DNA of 64,000 bases from JANQRZ01 sp965214485 (lineage in GTDB: Bacteria; Bacteroidota; Rhodothermia; Rhodothermales; JANQRZ01), in contig CBDCBW010000016.1 of assembly GCA_965214485.1 (NCBI GenBank), forward strand, positions 1-64,000, written 5' to 3'. Below, one piece after another: positions 17,684 to 26,696 of the stretch. Under the pieces are notes generated by a model. It had not been told where the DNA came from and searched no databases. It saw nothing but the letters and a program-made list of their open reading frames with translations. Positions within the stretch are counted from its first letter, which is position 1. Each line of letters begins with the position of its first letter. The position numbers and the translations under genes are program-made.

Positions 17684-20600
17684 TCATTTGATCAGGGCCA
17701 GCTTGCCCGTCTTCGAGCCGACGTTCGGGGCCTCGACGTGGTAGAAGTAGACCCCGTAGGCGACGTCCAGATTCTCGCGCGAGCGGAGGTTCCAGCTTAC
17801 GGTCCCGTCGTCGATCCCGCTCTCGTGGCGGCCCTCCCAGACGAGCGCGCCGCGGACGTTGTAGACCCGCACGACGGACTCCGCCGGGAGGTGGATGAAG
17901 TCGATCCGCCGCTCGCCGCGCCCGGTGGTCACCGTCGGCGGGAGCGGGCGCTCCCACGACGCCGCCGCGACGTAGGGGTTAGGGACGACGCGGATGCGGT
18001 CGAGCTGCGCCGCGGCCTCGGCCTCGTCCACGCGCGCGGCGACCGTCGAGAAGGTGTAGACGTCGCGCGGCGAGAACGGCTTGAGCGTGGCGAGGAGGAA
18101 CACATCCCCATCGCCGGGGAAGGATTCGCCTTCGCCGAGGGTGTCGTCGAACGGGCGAACGATGTACGTCGGCTCGGGCGGGGTCGCGGGGTCGCCGTCG
18201 AGGTCGTCGTAGAGGAAGATCGACTCGAACTCGTCGAGCCGCCCGTTCGGGTTCGACGTGGCGGGCTCGAAGAAGGCGAACGGCGCGGGGCGGCCCAGGG
18301 TCGTGTTGAAAACGGTGAAGTTGGTCTGCTTGGCCTCGACCGTCGGAGCCGAGCTTCCGGTCCCAAGCTGGAACCCGCCGATGGACTGCCCGACGAGCTC
18401 GTCGGAGAACCGGATTTCGTAGTCGTAGGGCACGAGCGATCCCTGGAAGCGCCACTCGCGCGGGAACGAGTTGTTGATGTCGATCCGGTTGCTGAAGAGC
18501 CGGATCAGCCGGTCCCCGCCGCCGACGTAGCCGGTCGTGTCGAGCGTGCCGCCCCGGCTGGTGCTGCGGTTGATGGCGACCGGGTCGTTGGCGAGGAGGA
18601 AGCGTGCGCCGTCGAAGACGGTCGAGAGCACGTCGTCGAGGGGGCCGGCGGCGAGGACCTCGCCGCCGGCCTCGACGAAGAAGCTGTCGGCCACCGGCTC
18701 GTCGCCGCCGAAGGTGAGGCGGTAGGTCTGGTTGTCCTCGACCATGCGCGGGTCGAGGATTTCGGCGGCGACGGTGCCCGTCGCCGCTCCCGCCGCCCTC
18801 TGCACCGTGCCCTCGACGCGCGCCGTCTCGTAGCCGGCGACGGGCGCGTTCGGGATCACCTCGACCACGTTCTGGCCGGTCACGACCTCGCCGTCCTCGC
18901 GCACGCTGACGGCGAAGTTGTTCTCGGCGGGGTAGAAGTCCGGCGAGCCGGCGTCGTAGGCCGTGATCGCGTAGTAGTAGCGCTGCCCGTTGTTGACGAG
19001 CGTGTCGACGACCGAGTAGCGCAGCCCGGTGTCGGTGCCGAGCGGGAACGGCACGCCGCGCACGCGCGGGTCGGGCGAGGTGTAGGTCCCGCTGACGCCG
19101 TTGTCGAGGTCGTACTGGAAGGTCGGGACCAGGATGGCGTCGTTGCCCGCCACGTCGGTCACGACCTCGGCGTCCTCGAAGAACGGGTCGGTGCTCTTGA
19201 AGAGGCGGTAGCCCTCGAAGTCCATCCCGAGGATCGGGTCCTCGGAGTCCTCGGCGACGGCGTCCCAGAAGAGGGTGACGCGCCCGTCGCCGGGGACGGC
19301 GCTGAGCGTCGGGCGGTCCGGCGGGCGGGCGAACTGGTAGTTCCGGTTGTAGATCTCCTGGATGGTCTGGGTGTTGTTCGTGATGTCCTCGAGGTCGTTG
19401 CCGAAGACCGTCGCGAGCGAGAACCGGAGGGTCTGGCCGGGCTCGAGGCGGAAGTAGCCGGACGAGAAGATGAAGTCGCCGTCGACGCCCTGCGGCTGCT
19501 GCGCCGTCAGCTCGGCGTTCGTCGTGAAGAACCCCGGCGTCATCGCGCGCCACAGCTCCACGTCTTGGTTCATCCGCAAGTCGCCCGGCGGCGTGAAGTA
19601 GAAGAACGACGACAGCCCGACCTGGTCGGACTCGTTCACGTCGAGGGCGTCGAAGTTCGGCTCGCCGGGGCTGGGGCGGCCGTCGCCCTCGCCCGCGTCG
19701 CCGGTGCCGGCCACGCCGTCGGCCCCCACGTCGTCGGTCGTCGCGTCCCAGTCCTGGTCGTTGTCGATGCCGTCGTCGCGGGCCTCGTCGATCATCGGGT
19801 TGAGCAGGCCGAAGGCGACGGAGTCCGCGCGCGCCGGAGGGCGGTCGCGGGTGGCCTCGGCGAAGCCCACGTAGTCTTTAAAACGGAGCTCGGGGAGTAG
19901 GCAGATTCCGCCTGAGCAGTTGGCAGGAGGGTTCGAGGGGTCGAGTACCTCGGAGCGCCGGGCGAGGTGGAGGTTCTCGTCCTCGTCGATGAGCCCGTCG
20001 AGGTCCTCGTCGATCAGGTTCTTCTCGGTAACGACAATGGCCTCGTCTTGCCCGGCCAGCTCGCGCTGCGTCTCTTCCAGCCTGACGCCCGGGCCGACCG
20101 TGTAGCGCCGCCCCTGCGAGACCACCTCCACCGGGTCCGGGCCGACGTAGGCGATGGAGCGCTCGCCGGTCTCCGCGTCGATCAGGATGAGCGGGTCGCC
20201 CTCGGCGAGCACGCGCGGCGTGAAGTCGCTGGGGTCGAAGACGTTGTCGGTGCCCTCGGTGCCGTCGCGGACGTAGGGGAGCCTGGTGATCGGGTCGGTG
20301 CCGAGGTCGGTGAGCGGGTCGCCGTCGCCGTCGTCGTCGATGCCGTTGGCGGCGTCGCCGGGGCTTTCGAGGAAGGCGTAGCCGACGTAGCCCGTGGGCT
20401 CGCCCTCGCCGCCCTCGCCGTCGGAGTCCCACGAGTAGGCGATGCGGTTGGCCTGGTCGAAGAACGCGAGGTCGTCCTGGCACTCGCTGCCGTCGTTCCC
20501 GGCCTCGCCGACGCAGCTCCCGACGGTGAGGCCGACGGCGACGCGGGGGTAGGTGGTGGTGCTGGTGTTGGTGACCTCGTAGAGCCAGAAGATGGCGTCC

Positions 20601-21361
20601 TGCGCGAGGAACTGGCTCCACTGCAGGCCGCGCACCTTCATCTCCAGCCCCATCCCGCCCCGCTCGGGCCGCAGCGAGTCCGCCCGGAAGGACCCGAACC
20701 CGAAGCCCTGCGGGTCGGTGATCTCGCGGTCGTTGTGGTCGTCCATCCAGAAGTAGGTCTCGAGGTCGGCGTTGAACTGGTCGCGCCCGAAGAAGCCGTT
20801 CCAGTCGGCCCCGCCCTGGGGGTCCTGCCACGTCGGCTCGTCGGGCCAGAAGGCGGGCCACGTCTCGGGCGCGGTCGAGAGCGCGGCCCGCGGGTTCTCC
20901 TCGACGTTGCCGTTGGGGTTGACGAACTGGTCCGAGGCGAAGCCCGGCTTGGCCTCGAAGCCCCAGAAGATGCTGTTCTGCCCGCCGGGCGGCCCCTCGA
21001 AGTCGATCCCGGCGCGCGGCCCGCGTGTGGTGACGGTGTTGAGGACGATGTCGTCGGCCACCCCGTCGCCGTCGGTGTCGACCGGCACCTCGACGCCGAT
21101 GACCGGCAGGACGTCGCCGATGTAGGAGTTGGACCGGCCCTTCGGCCAGTTGCCCCGGATCTCGCCGATGCCGCCGAGCAGGCCGTAGTTGAAGAACGTG
21201 AGGGCGACCTCGTTGCCGTCCATCACGGCGCTCTTCTCGTTGATCCGGCTGGAGTAGTAGGCCGGGTCGAACAGGAAGTCCGGCAAGCCGTAGCGGCCCT
21301 GCGCGTGGGCGGCGAAGGCCGAGGCGAAGACCAAGAGCAGCAGGGGGAGGGTGCGGAGCAT
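17684..21361 (-). CDS. Large surface protein with fibronectin-like and type IX sorting-like C-terminal region
   Basis: A 1225-residue exported protein; I chose the ATG at 21361 because it precedes a signal peptide (MLRTLPLLLLVFASAFAAHAQ) and the upstream open frame is only repeat. The N-terminal third contains many Asp/Asn-rich, possibly Ca-binding stretches such as DTDGDGVADD and DDDGDGDPLTD. Near residue 740 a FN3-like domain starts (PPDRPTLSAVPGDGRVTLFWD). The C-terminus (VVPNPYVAAASWE, VRVYNVRGALVWEG, YGVYFYHVEAP, KTGKLALIK) is a sorting/FlgD-Ig-like tail. Long proteins of this kind often accompany a TonB receptor and a PorV protein in Rhodothermota. It may act as the extracellular partner of the TonB receptor, in place of a SusD lipoprotein, but this is inference. 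Confidence 0.8.
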   Translation of the reverse strand: MLRTLPLLLLVFASAFAAHAQGRYGLPDFLFDPAYYSSRINEKSAVMDGNEVALTFFNYGLLGGIGEIRGNWPKGRSNSYIGDVLPVIGVEVPVDTDGDGVADDIVLNTVTTRGPRAGIDFEGPPGGQNSIFWGFEAKPGFASDQFVNPNGNVEENPRAALSTAPETWPAFWPDEPTWQDPQGGADWNGFFGRDQFNADLETYFWMDDHNDREITDPQGFGFGSFRADSLRPERGGMGLEMKVRGLQWSQFLAQDAIFWLYEVTNTSTTTYPRVAVGLTVGSCVGEAGNDGSECQDDLAFFDQANRIAYSWDSDGEGGEGEPTGYVGYAFLESPGDAANGIDDDGDGDPLTDLGTDPITRLPYVRDGTEGTDNVFDPSDFTPRVLAEGDPLILIDAETGERSIAYVGPDPVEVVSQGRRYTVGPGVRLEETQRELAGQDEAIVVTEKNLIDEDLDGLIDEDENLHLARRSEVLDPSNPPANCSGGICLLPELRFKDYVGFAEATRDRPPARADSVAFGLLNPMIDEARDDGIDNDQDWDATTDDVGADGVAGTGDAGEGDGRPSPGEPNFDALDVNESDQVGLSSFFYFTPPGDLRMNQDVELWRAMTPGFFTTNAELTAQQPQGVDGDFIFSSGYFRLEPGQTLRFSLATVFGNDLEDITNNTQTIQEIYNRNYQFARPPDRPTLSAVPGDGRVTLFWDAVAEDSEDPILGMDFEGYRLFKSTDPFFEDAEVVTDVAGNDAILVPTFQYDLDNGVSGTYTSPDPRVRGVPFPLGTDTGLRYSVVDTLVNNGQRYYYAITAYDAGSPDFYPAENNFAVSVREDGEVVTGQNVVEVIPNAPVAGYETARVEGTVQRAAGAATGTVAAEILDPRMVEDNQTYRLTFGGDEPVADSFFVEAGGEVLAAGPLDDVLSTVFDGARFLLANDPVAINRSTSRGGTLDTTGYVGGGDRLIRLFSNRIDINNSFPREWRFQGSLVPYDYEIRFSDELVGQSIGGFQLGTGSSAPTVEAKQTNFTVFNTTLGRPAPFAFFEPATSNPNGRLDEFESIFLYDDLDGDPATPPEPTYIVRPFDDTLGEGESFPGDGDVFLLATLKPFSPRDVYTFSTVAARVDEAEAAAQLDRIRVVPNPYVAAASWERPLPPTVTTGRGERRIDFIHLPAESVVRVYNVRGALVWEGRHESGIDDGTVSWNLRSRENLDVAYGVYFYHVEAPNVGSKTGKLALIK

Positions 21362-21430
21362 GAGGGGCGGTCGAGGAAGCGCTGACACAGCGGAACGAAT
21401 AGGAGGATAGCACCAACGGGACGATCCACC

Positions 21431-21521
21431 GCCATCCCCGCGCAGGCGGGGACCCACAGGCTGAGCCAACCCTCTGGATGGGCTACGCCGCTGCTGCGCG
21501 GTCCCGCCTGCAGGGAATGAC
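21431..21521. repeat. Palindromic repeat of the CATCCCCGCGCAGGCGGGGACCCA type
   Basis: Begins GCCATCCCCGCGCAGGCGGG and ends GCCTGCAGGGAATGAC, an imperfect inverted arrangement related to 14572-14641 and 53501-53569. It fills the gap between the TonB receptor and the large surface protein. It contains no supported gene. Confidence 0.65.
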
Positions 21522-21546
21522 TGGTTCTGTGTTTGGCTAGGCATTC

Positions 21547-24372
21547 TCAGAAGCGGTAATCGAGGCCGACGACGACGCGGCGCGGCTGGCTGAAGAAGCC
21601 GGGCTGGACGTAGTTGCGGTTGAGGAAGTCGAGGTTGCCGCGGAACGTCGCGAGGTCCACGTTGCGCTGGAGCGAGTACGTGGCCCGTCCGGTGTCGCCG
21701 AAGACGCCGTTCTCGTTCCGGGTGTCGAGCAGGTTGTCGACCTTGGTGAAGAGGCGGACGCGGTGGTCCCCGACGACGCGGAAGCTCTTGTAGGCGCTCA
21801 GGTTGAGGTTCACCGTCGAGGGCTTGATCTCGGAGTTGAGCGGGATCCGCGTCGGGACGATGGTGCCGGTCTGGAGCGTGGTCCGGCGCGGGGTGTAGGG
21901 CTCGCCGGAGCCGTAGGAGAGGAGGAGCCCGAAGCCCGCGTCGAAGCGGGGGTTGTCGTAGGTCAGCGAGGCGGTGAAGGTGTGGCGCTGGTCCCAGTTC
22001 GTCGGGAGGATCTGCTGCTCGAGCGGGCCGTCGCCGGCGGCGGCGTTGTAGGCCTGGGCCGGGTCCGAGGCGTTCGAGCGGGCGACCTGGAAGGTGTAGT
22101 CGAAGCCGGCGAAGAGGTTGCGCCCGATGCGCTGGTCGAACCGCGTGATGAGGCCGCGCACGAAGCCGAAGTCCGAGTTGACGAGCCGCCCGTAGCGCGC
22201 CGACGAGCCCTCGATGCGGATCGGCTCGGTGGCGGTGCCCGTCAGGTTGCGGATGTTGCGGTAGTAGGCCGTCACCTCGACCGCCGAGCTAGAGGTGAGC
22301 TGCTGCTTGAGCCCGATCTCGCCCGAGATCGTCTCCTCCGGCTTGAGGTTGGCGTTCCCGATGAGGCCGATCAGCCCGGAGCCGCCGGAGCCCAGCGTGA
22401 AGTACGGGTTCTGGTAGAGCAGCTCGAAGTTGGGGACCTGGAAGAACTGGCCGTAGGAGAAGTGGACCACGCCGCCCTCGGTGATCGGGAAGGCGACGCC
22501 GAGGCGCGGCGAGACCTTCCACGTCGGCGTGGCGTCCTCGAAGTAGCGCCCCGGCGTGAAGTCGAGGCCACCGTCGGCGTCGAGGAGGGGCTGGGGGTTG
22601 CCCTCGGCGTCGAGGACCGGGTTGCCGTCGGCGTCGCGGAGCACGAGCCGGTTCTCGATGAAGACGGCCTGCGGGTCGCGCGGATTGCGGAAGACGACCC
22701 CGTTCGAGTCGAAGTAGTCGAACCGGACGCCCGCGTTGATGATCAGGCCGCCGAGCTCGACCTTGTCCTGGACGTAGCCCGAGACCTCGATGGGGTGGTA
22801 CGTGTAGCGCCCGTTGTTGGCGACGAACTGCTGCCGGTTGGGCCGGCTGTCCTCGTTGAGGACGACGACGAAGTCGTCCTGGTAGTCGAGCGTATGGTAG
22901 CGGCCCTCGAGGCCGAGCTTGACGAGGTTGGCGCTGCCCACCTGGCTCGTCAGGTCAAACTTGGCGAGGAGCGTGTTGGTCGAGCGGCGGAAGCGCCCGT
23001 TGTCGGTCCCGCCGACCTTGAAGCCGCTGGTCTGGAGCGGGTCGGTGAACTCGAAGAACTGCGGCTCGCGGTAGAGCGAGTCGAGGGGGTCTTCGTAGAG
23101 GTAGTCCTCGAACTCGCTGTAGTTGCTCGTGAGGCCGAGGTCGTAGAAGGTCGCGTTCGAGAGCGTGTGGGTCCACTTGAGGTAGGCGCTGAGCGCCTCG
23201 CGCCGCTTCTGCCGCTGGGCGGTCGGGAAGAAGAACCGGCTGAGGTCGAAGTCCTGGAACGCCTCCCGGCTGGCGATGACGTTGGCCGCGACGCGCATCC
23301 CGCGCCCGAGGCGGGCGGTGAGCTTGACCTGGCCCGAGACCTTCTCGAACGGGTTGAGCGACACGGTGGACGAGTCGCCCGAGCCGCCGGGGTTGGCGAG
23401 TTCGAGGCGCTGCGTGGTGTCGTTGACGGCGACGTCGCCGGCGCGGAACACGTCGCGCCCGAAGATCCAGCCGTCGTTTTTGAAGTAGCGCCCGCTCGTG
23501 AAGAAGAACAGCCGGCCCGGGAGGACGGGGCCGGAGAGCGACCCCTCGGCGTTCTGCACGGCGGTGGCGCTGAGGTCGTCGAGCGCGGGGAAGACCGGGG
23601 TGTTGCCGACGAGGTTCTCCTGGCTCGAGACGTAGTCGCCGAGGAAGCCGGAGAACGAGCCCTCGAACTCGTCCGAGCCGTCCTTCGTGACGACGTTGAC
23701 GATGCCCGAGAGCGCCTGCCCGTACTCGGCGTTGAACGCGCCGGTGACGACCTGCGCCTCCTGCACCATGTCGTTCTCGATCGAGAGCGCGAGGCCGCCG
23801 TCGTACACGTCGGAGACCGGCAGCCCGTCGACCCAGTAGCCGACCTCGCCGATGCGCCCGCCGCGGAAGTGCCCGTTGACGACGCCCGCCTGGAGCTCGA
23901 CCACCTCGGCGAAGTTCTCGACCGGCAGCGCCTCGATCTCGTCGCCCGAGACGAAGGCGGTCGTCGCCGTGAGGTCCTTCTGGACCAGCTCGCGCTCGGC
24001 CGTGACGACGATCTCGCCGCCCTGGATCACGTCCTCCTGCAGCTCGGCGTCGATCCGCGTCGTGACGTCGATGCTGACGCGGACGCCCTCGACGCGGGTG
24101 TTGCGGTAGCCGACGAAGGAGAAGACCACGTCGTAGGTGTCGGGCCGGAGACCGATGATCGAGTAGTCGCCGTCAAGGTCGGTGGCGGTGCCCTGGGTGG
24201 TGCCCTCGATGAACACGTTGACGCCGGGGAGGGGCTCGCCGCTGACCGCGTCGGTGACGGTGCCGGCGAGCTTGCCGTACTGCGCCGCGGCGGCCCCGCT
24301 CGCGAGGACGGCCAGCGCGAGGACGGCAGCGAACCGGACGAGGCGGAAGGGGGCGATGGGGGTGCGGAGCAT
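21547..24372 (-). CDS. TonB-dependent receptor with N-terminal carboxypeptidase-regulatory-like domain
   Basis: A 941-residue outer-membrane receptor. After the signal peptide (ending ASGAAAAQ) comes a carboxypeptidase-regulatory-like domain (GKLAGTVTDAVSGEPLPGVNVFIEG, about residues 32-115). The plug follows (about 120-240, IVVTAERELVQKDLT ... GIVNVVTKDGSDEFEGS), then a 22-strand barrel ending in VVVGLDYRF with a terminal Phe. It is the first structural gene after the LacI regulator, 34 bases from it, so its likely cargo is the regulator's inducing oligosaccharide. No SusD partner follows it. Energy would come from a TonB/ExbBD system not present in the window. Confidence 0.92.
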   Translation of the reverse strand: MLRTPIAPFRLVRFAAVLALAVLASGAAAAQYGKLAGTVTDAVSGEPLPGVNVFIEGTTQGTATDLDGDYSIIGLRPDTYDVVFSFVGYRNTRVEGVRVSIDVTTRIDAELQEDVIQGGEIVVTAERELVQKDLTATTAFVSGDEIEALPVENFAEVVELQAGVVNGHFRGGRIGEVGYWVDGLPVSDVYDGGLALSIENDMVQEAQVVTGAFNAEYGQALSGIVNVVTKDGSDEFEGSFSGFLGDYVSSQENLVGNTPVFPALDDLSATAVQNAEGSLSGPVLPGRLFFFTSGRYFKNDGWIFGRDVFRAGDVAVNDTTQRLELANPGGSGDSSTVSLNPFEKVSGQVKLTARLGRGMRVAANVIASREAFQDFDLSRFFFPTAQRQKRREALSAYLKWTHTLSNATFYDLGLTSNYSEFEDYLYEDPLDSLYREPQFFEFTDPLQTSGFKVGGTDNGRFRRSTNTLLAKFDLTSQVGSANLVKLGLEGRYHTLDYQDDFVVVLNEDSRPNRQQFVANNGRYTYHPIEVSGYVQDKVELGGLIINAGVRFDYFDSNGVVFRNPRDPQAVFIENRLVLRDADGNPVLDAEGNPQPLLDADGGLDFTPGRYFEDATPTWKVSPRLGVAFPITEGGVVHFSYGQFFQVPNFELLYQNPYFTLGSGGSGLIGLIGNANLKPEETISGEIGLKQQLTSSSAVEVTAYYRNIRNLTGTATEPIRIEGSSARYGRLVNSDFGFVRGLITRFDQRIGRNLFAGFDYTFQVARSNASDPAQAYNAAAGDGPLEQQILPTNWDQRHTFTASLTYDNPRFDAGFGLLLSYGSGEPYTPRRTTLQTGTIVPTRIPLNSEIKPSTVNLNLSAYKSFRVVGDHRVRLFTKVDNLLDTRNENGVFGDTGRATYSLQRNVDLATFRGNLDFLNRNYVQPGFFSQPRRVVVGLDYRF

Positions 24373-24406
24373 GGGGCGGGGCGGAGGCGAAAAGGGGGCG
24401 GGCCGT

Positions 24407-25480
24407 TCAGGGGTGGGAGACCGAGGTCGGTTGCGGCTCGGGCCGGCTCGCCGGCGAGAGGAGGGCGCTCTCTTCCGGGTGGCCGCACGTCTCGCGGGGG
24501 ATGAGGTCCGCCGAGAAGGTCGCGTGCGAGACCGGGCGCTCCGGCTCGCCGATGCGCCGGAGGAGCCGGTCGATGGCGAGCTTGCCCATCTCGTACATCG
24601 GTTGCCTGAGGGTGGAGAGGCCGACGTAAGCGCTGGTGCGGATGTCGTCGAAGCCGATGACGGCGAGGTCGGCGGGGACGCGCAGCCCGGCGTCGCGCGC
24701 GGCCCGGATCGCGCCGAGGGCCTGCACGTCGGAGGCGGCGAAGACGGCGTCGGGCGGGCGGGGGAGGGCGAGGAGGCGCTGCATCGCGGCGTAGCCGGCC
24801 TCGCGCGTGTAGCCGTGCTGCTCCGCCGCCTCGCTGCTCACGACGAGCTCGGGGTCCACGGCGTGTCCGGCCTCGCGGAGCGCCGCCTCGTAGCCGGCGC
24901 GGCGCGCGGCACCGGGGACGGACACCGGGCTCGGCGCGACGTGGGCGATGCGCTCGTACCCGTGGCCGATCAGGTGCCGCGTCGCCGTGACGCCGCCCTC
25001 GTAGTTGTCCACCGAGACCGAGTCGAAGTCGGCGTGGACCGAGTCCACGAGGACGACGGGGAGGCCGCTGGCGCGGAGGCTGCGGACGCGCGGCGGCGTC
25101 AGCGGCGTCGAGCACAGCAGGAGGCCGTCGGCGCGGCCCCGCTGCACGGCGCGGCCGAGCTGAGGGTCCACCTCTTCGGGCGAGCGAGACGCGTAGACGA
25201 GCAGGTCGAAGTCGATCTCCGAGAGCCGGTCCTGCACGCCGCGGATGACCTCCATGAAGAAGTACGAGGTCAGCATCGGGACCACCGCCGAGACGACGCG
25301 GGTGCTCTGGCGGGCGAGGCTGCGCGCCGAGACGTTGGGCTCGTAGCCCAGCTCGTGCGCCACGGCGAAGACGCGCGCGCGCGTCGCCTCGGCCACGCGT
25401 GCGCGCCCACTGAAGACGCGCGAGACGGTGGCGATCGAGACGCCCGCTTGCTCGGCTATGTCGTAAATCGTGAGGGCCAC
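24407..25480 (-). CDS. LacI-family transcriptional regulator of the alpha-glucan locus
   Basis: A 357-residue regulator from the GTG at 25480, chosen because it places the helix-turn-helix at the very N-terminus (TIYDIAEQAGVSIATVSRVF, residues 4-23), where LacI proteins always carry it. The hinge (YEPNVSARSLARQ) and periplasmic-binding-like effector core follow, including DAVFAASDVQALGAIRAA and VIGFDDIRTSAYVGLSTLRQP. It heads the minus-strand run of glucan genes. A perfect palindromic operator lies 23 bases upstream of its start, so autoregulation and repression of read-through into the locus is likely. The effector sugar is inferred to be a maltodextrin. Confidence 0.93.
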   Translation of the reverse strand: MALTIYDIAEQAGVSIATVSRVFSGRARVAEATRARVFAVAHELGYEPNVSARSLARQSTRVVSAVVPMLTSYFFMEVIRGVQDRLSEIDFDLLVYASRSPEEVDPQLGRAVQRGRADGLLLCSTPLTPPRVRSLRASGLPVVLVDSVHADFDSVSVDNYEGGVTATRHLIGHGYERIAHVAPSPVSVPGAARRAGYEAALREAGHAVDPELVVSSEAAEQHGYTREAGYAAMQRLLALPRPPDAVFAASDVQALGAIRAARDAGLRVPADLAVIGFDDIRTSAYVGLSTLRQPMYEMGKLAIDRLLRRIGEPERPVSHATFSADLIPRETCGHPEESALLSPASRPEPQPTSVSHP

Positions 25481-25502
25481 GGCGCGGAGTGCTTCGGAGG
25501 GA

Positions 25503-25516
25503 TGTAAGCGCTTACA
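25503..25516 (-). promoter_or_regulatory. LacI-type palindromic operator TGTAAGCGCTTACA
   Basis: A perfect 14-bp palindrome with the central CG step typical of LacI/GalR-family operators. It lies between a promoter-like motif (25522-25552) and the regulator's GTG, covering the expected transcription start. I found no second copy in the window, so it probably controls the whole downstream run. Confidence 0.8.
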
Positions 25517-25521
25517 TAGCG

Positions 25522-25552
25522 CAATGATATCATAATACGCCCGGCGGCGCAA
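25522..25552 (-). promoter_or_regulatory. Bacteroidota-type promoter for the lacI-like gene and glucan locus
   Basis: On the minus strand TTG (25552-25550) is followed after 20 bases by TATCATTG (25529-25522), one mismatch from the TAnnTTTG -7 box of the Bacteroidota housekeeping sigma factor. The operator begins six bases downstream. This is a motif match only. Confidence 0.5.
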
Positions 25553-25723
25553 CCCCCCGGCCCATAATCTTCGAAGCGCGTCCGAGCCTACCTCGCTTTC
25601 CTGCGTGTAAACTACCCACGGCCCGCACGCGCACGCGCCGGGCACGGCGGAATGCCCTGGGTGCCCCGCCGCCGCTCGCCCTCGTCCGTACTTTGGCTTT
25701 CCCGTTTCAACCTGCTGCCTCCC

Positions 25724-25882
25724 ATGGGGAAAGTCTCGATCCTCCGCGAGTTCTGGCGCTTCCTGCGCGTCCGTAAAAAATACTGGCTCGCCCCGATCGT
25801 CGTCGTGCTCGTCGTGCTGAGCCTGCTGATCGTGCTGACGCAGGGCTCGGCGCTCGCGCCGTTTATCTATTCGCTGTTTTGA
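25724..25882 (+). CDS. DUF5989 small membrane protein
   Basis: A 52-residue protein starting at ATG 25724; the longer open frame upstream lacks family similarity. It reads FWRFLRVRKKYWLAPIVVVL then ends QGSALAPFIYSLF, the complete DUF5989 pattern: a short basic cytoplasmic helix and one transmembrane segment. In other genomes these proteins sit beside SxtJ and a carbamoyltransferase. Here only the SxtJ-like gene follows. The function is unknown. Confidence 0.88.
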   Translation: MGKVSILREFWRFLRVRKKYWLAPIVVVLVVLSLLIVLTQGSALAPFIYSLF

Positions 25883-25944
25883 GAGTGGAGCGCGCCGTGC
25901 TTTCGTTATTCGCTTCCTCCTGAACTCCGTAGACAGACTCTAAG

Positions 25945-26385
25945 GTGGGCGCATTCCACATCATCGCTGGGGAAATCCGCGCGCTGGACACGGGCCGCCG
26001 GGCGCTGCGCAGCTTCGGCCTCGTCGTCGGCGGCGTGTTCGTCGGGATCGCAGCCGTGATCGCGTGGCGGAGCGGGGGGGCCACGCCGTGGGCCGCAGGA
26101 GTCGGCGGCCTCGGCGCGTCGCTCATGCTGCTCGGGCTCGCGGTGCCGGGGTGGCTGCGGCCGGTCTACCGCGTGTGGATGGGGCTGGCGGTCGTGCTGG
26201 GCTTCGTCATGACGCGGGTGCTGCTGACGCTCGTCTTCGTCCTCCTCGTCGTTCCCATCGGGCTGGGGCTCCGGCTCGCCGGCAAAGACCTGCTGCGCCT
26301 CCGGCTCGACCCCGAAGCCGCGTCGTACTGGCTTCCGAGGGACGCGCCCGACCCGCCCGCCGAGCGGATGAAGCGGTACTATTGA
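25945..26385 (+). CDS. SxtJ-like membrane protein
   Basis: A 146-residue membrane protein with about three hydrophobic spans (FGLVVGGVFVGIAAVIAW, GGLGASLMLLGLAVPGWL, VLLTLVFVLLVVPIGLGL). The conserved RPVYRVWMGLAVVLGFVMTR segment and the DP.SYW.PR tail mark the SxtJ family. It starts with GTG at 25945, 62 bases after the DUF5989 gene, and the pair is probably co-transcribed. The role of SxtJ proteins is not established. A sequence resembling the MITE end (AGACAGACTCTAAG, 25930-25943) touches its start. Confidence 0.82.
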   Translation: MGAFHIIAGEIRALDTGRRALRSFGLVVGGVFVGIAAVIAWRSGGATPWAAGVGGLGASLMLLGLAVPGWLRPVYRVWMGLAVVLGFVMTRVLLTLVFVLLVVPIGLGLRLAGKDLLRLRLDPEAASYWLPRDAPDPPAERMKRYY

Positions 26386-26391
26386 GGGCGA

Positions 26392-26515
26392 GAGTGGGAG
26401 GAGTGGGAGGAGTGGGAGGAGTGGGAGGAGTGGGAGGAGTGGGAGGAGTGGGAGGAGTGGGAGGAGTGGGAGGAGTGGGAGGAGTGGGAGGAGTGGGGAG
26501 GAGTGGGAGGAGTGG
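26392..26515. repeat. 9-bp tandem repeat GAGTGGGAG, about 13.7 copies
   Basis: Eleven perfect contiguous units (26392-26490) are followed by one 10-bp variant (GAGTGGGGAG, 26491-26500), one more perfect unit and a partial one. It starts 6 bases after the SxtJ stop. The rest of the 311-bp gap to the cysteine desulfurase (26516-26696) shows pyrimidine-rich sequence and no supported gene. Confidence 0.95.
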
Positions 26516-26696
26516 AATAAAACCCGGAAAGATACTGAGCCCACCGCGCTCCGCGCCGACGCTCGTCCTCCCATTCCCTCCATTCCTCCCACGCCATCCC
26601 TCTATTCCCCCCACGCCTTATAAAACCCCTCTGTCCACCGATGCCAAACCGCCGCGCCGTTGTGGCGTATAGCTGCCCGTCTCCACACCCAGCGCC

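Noticed and set aside
26392..26515. CRISPR array
   Set aside because: The units are contiguous 9-mers with no spacers; the same holds for all other tandem repeats here.
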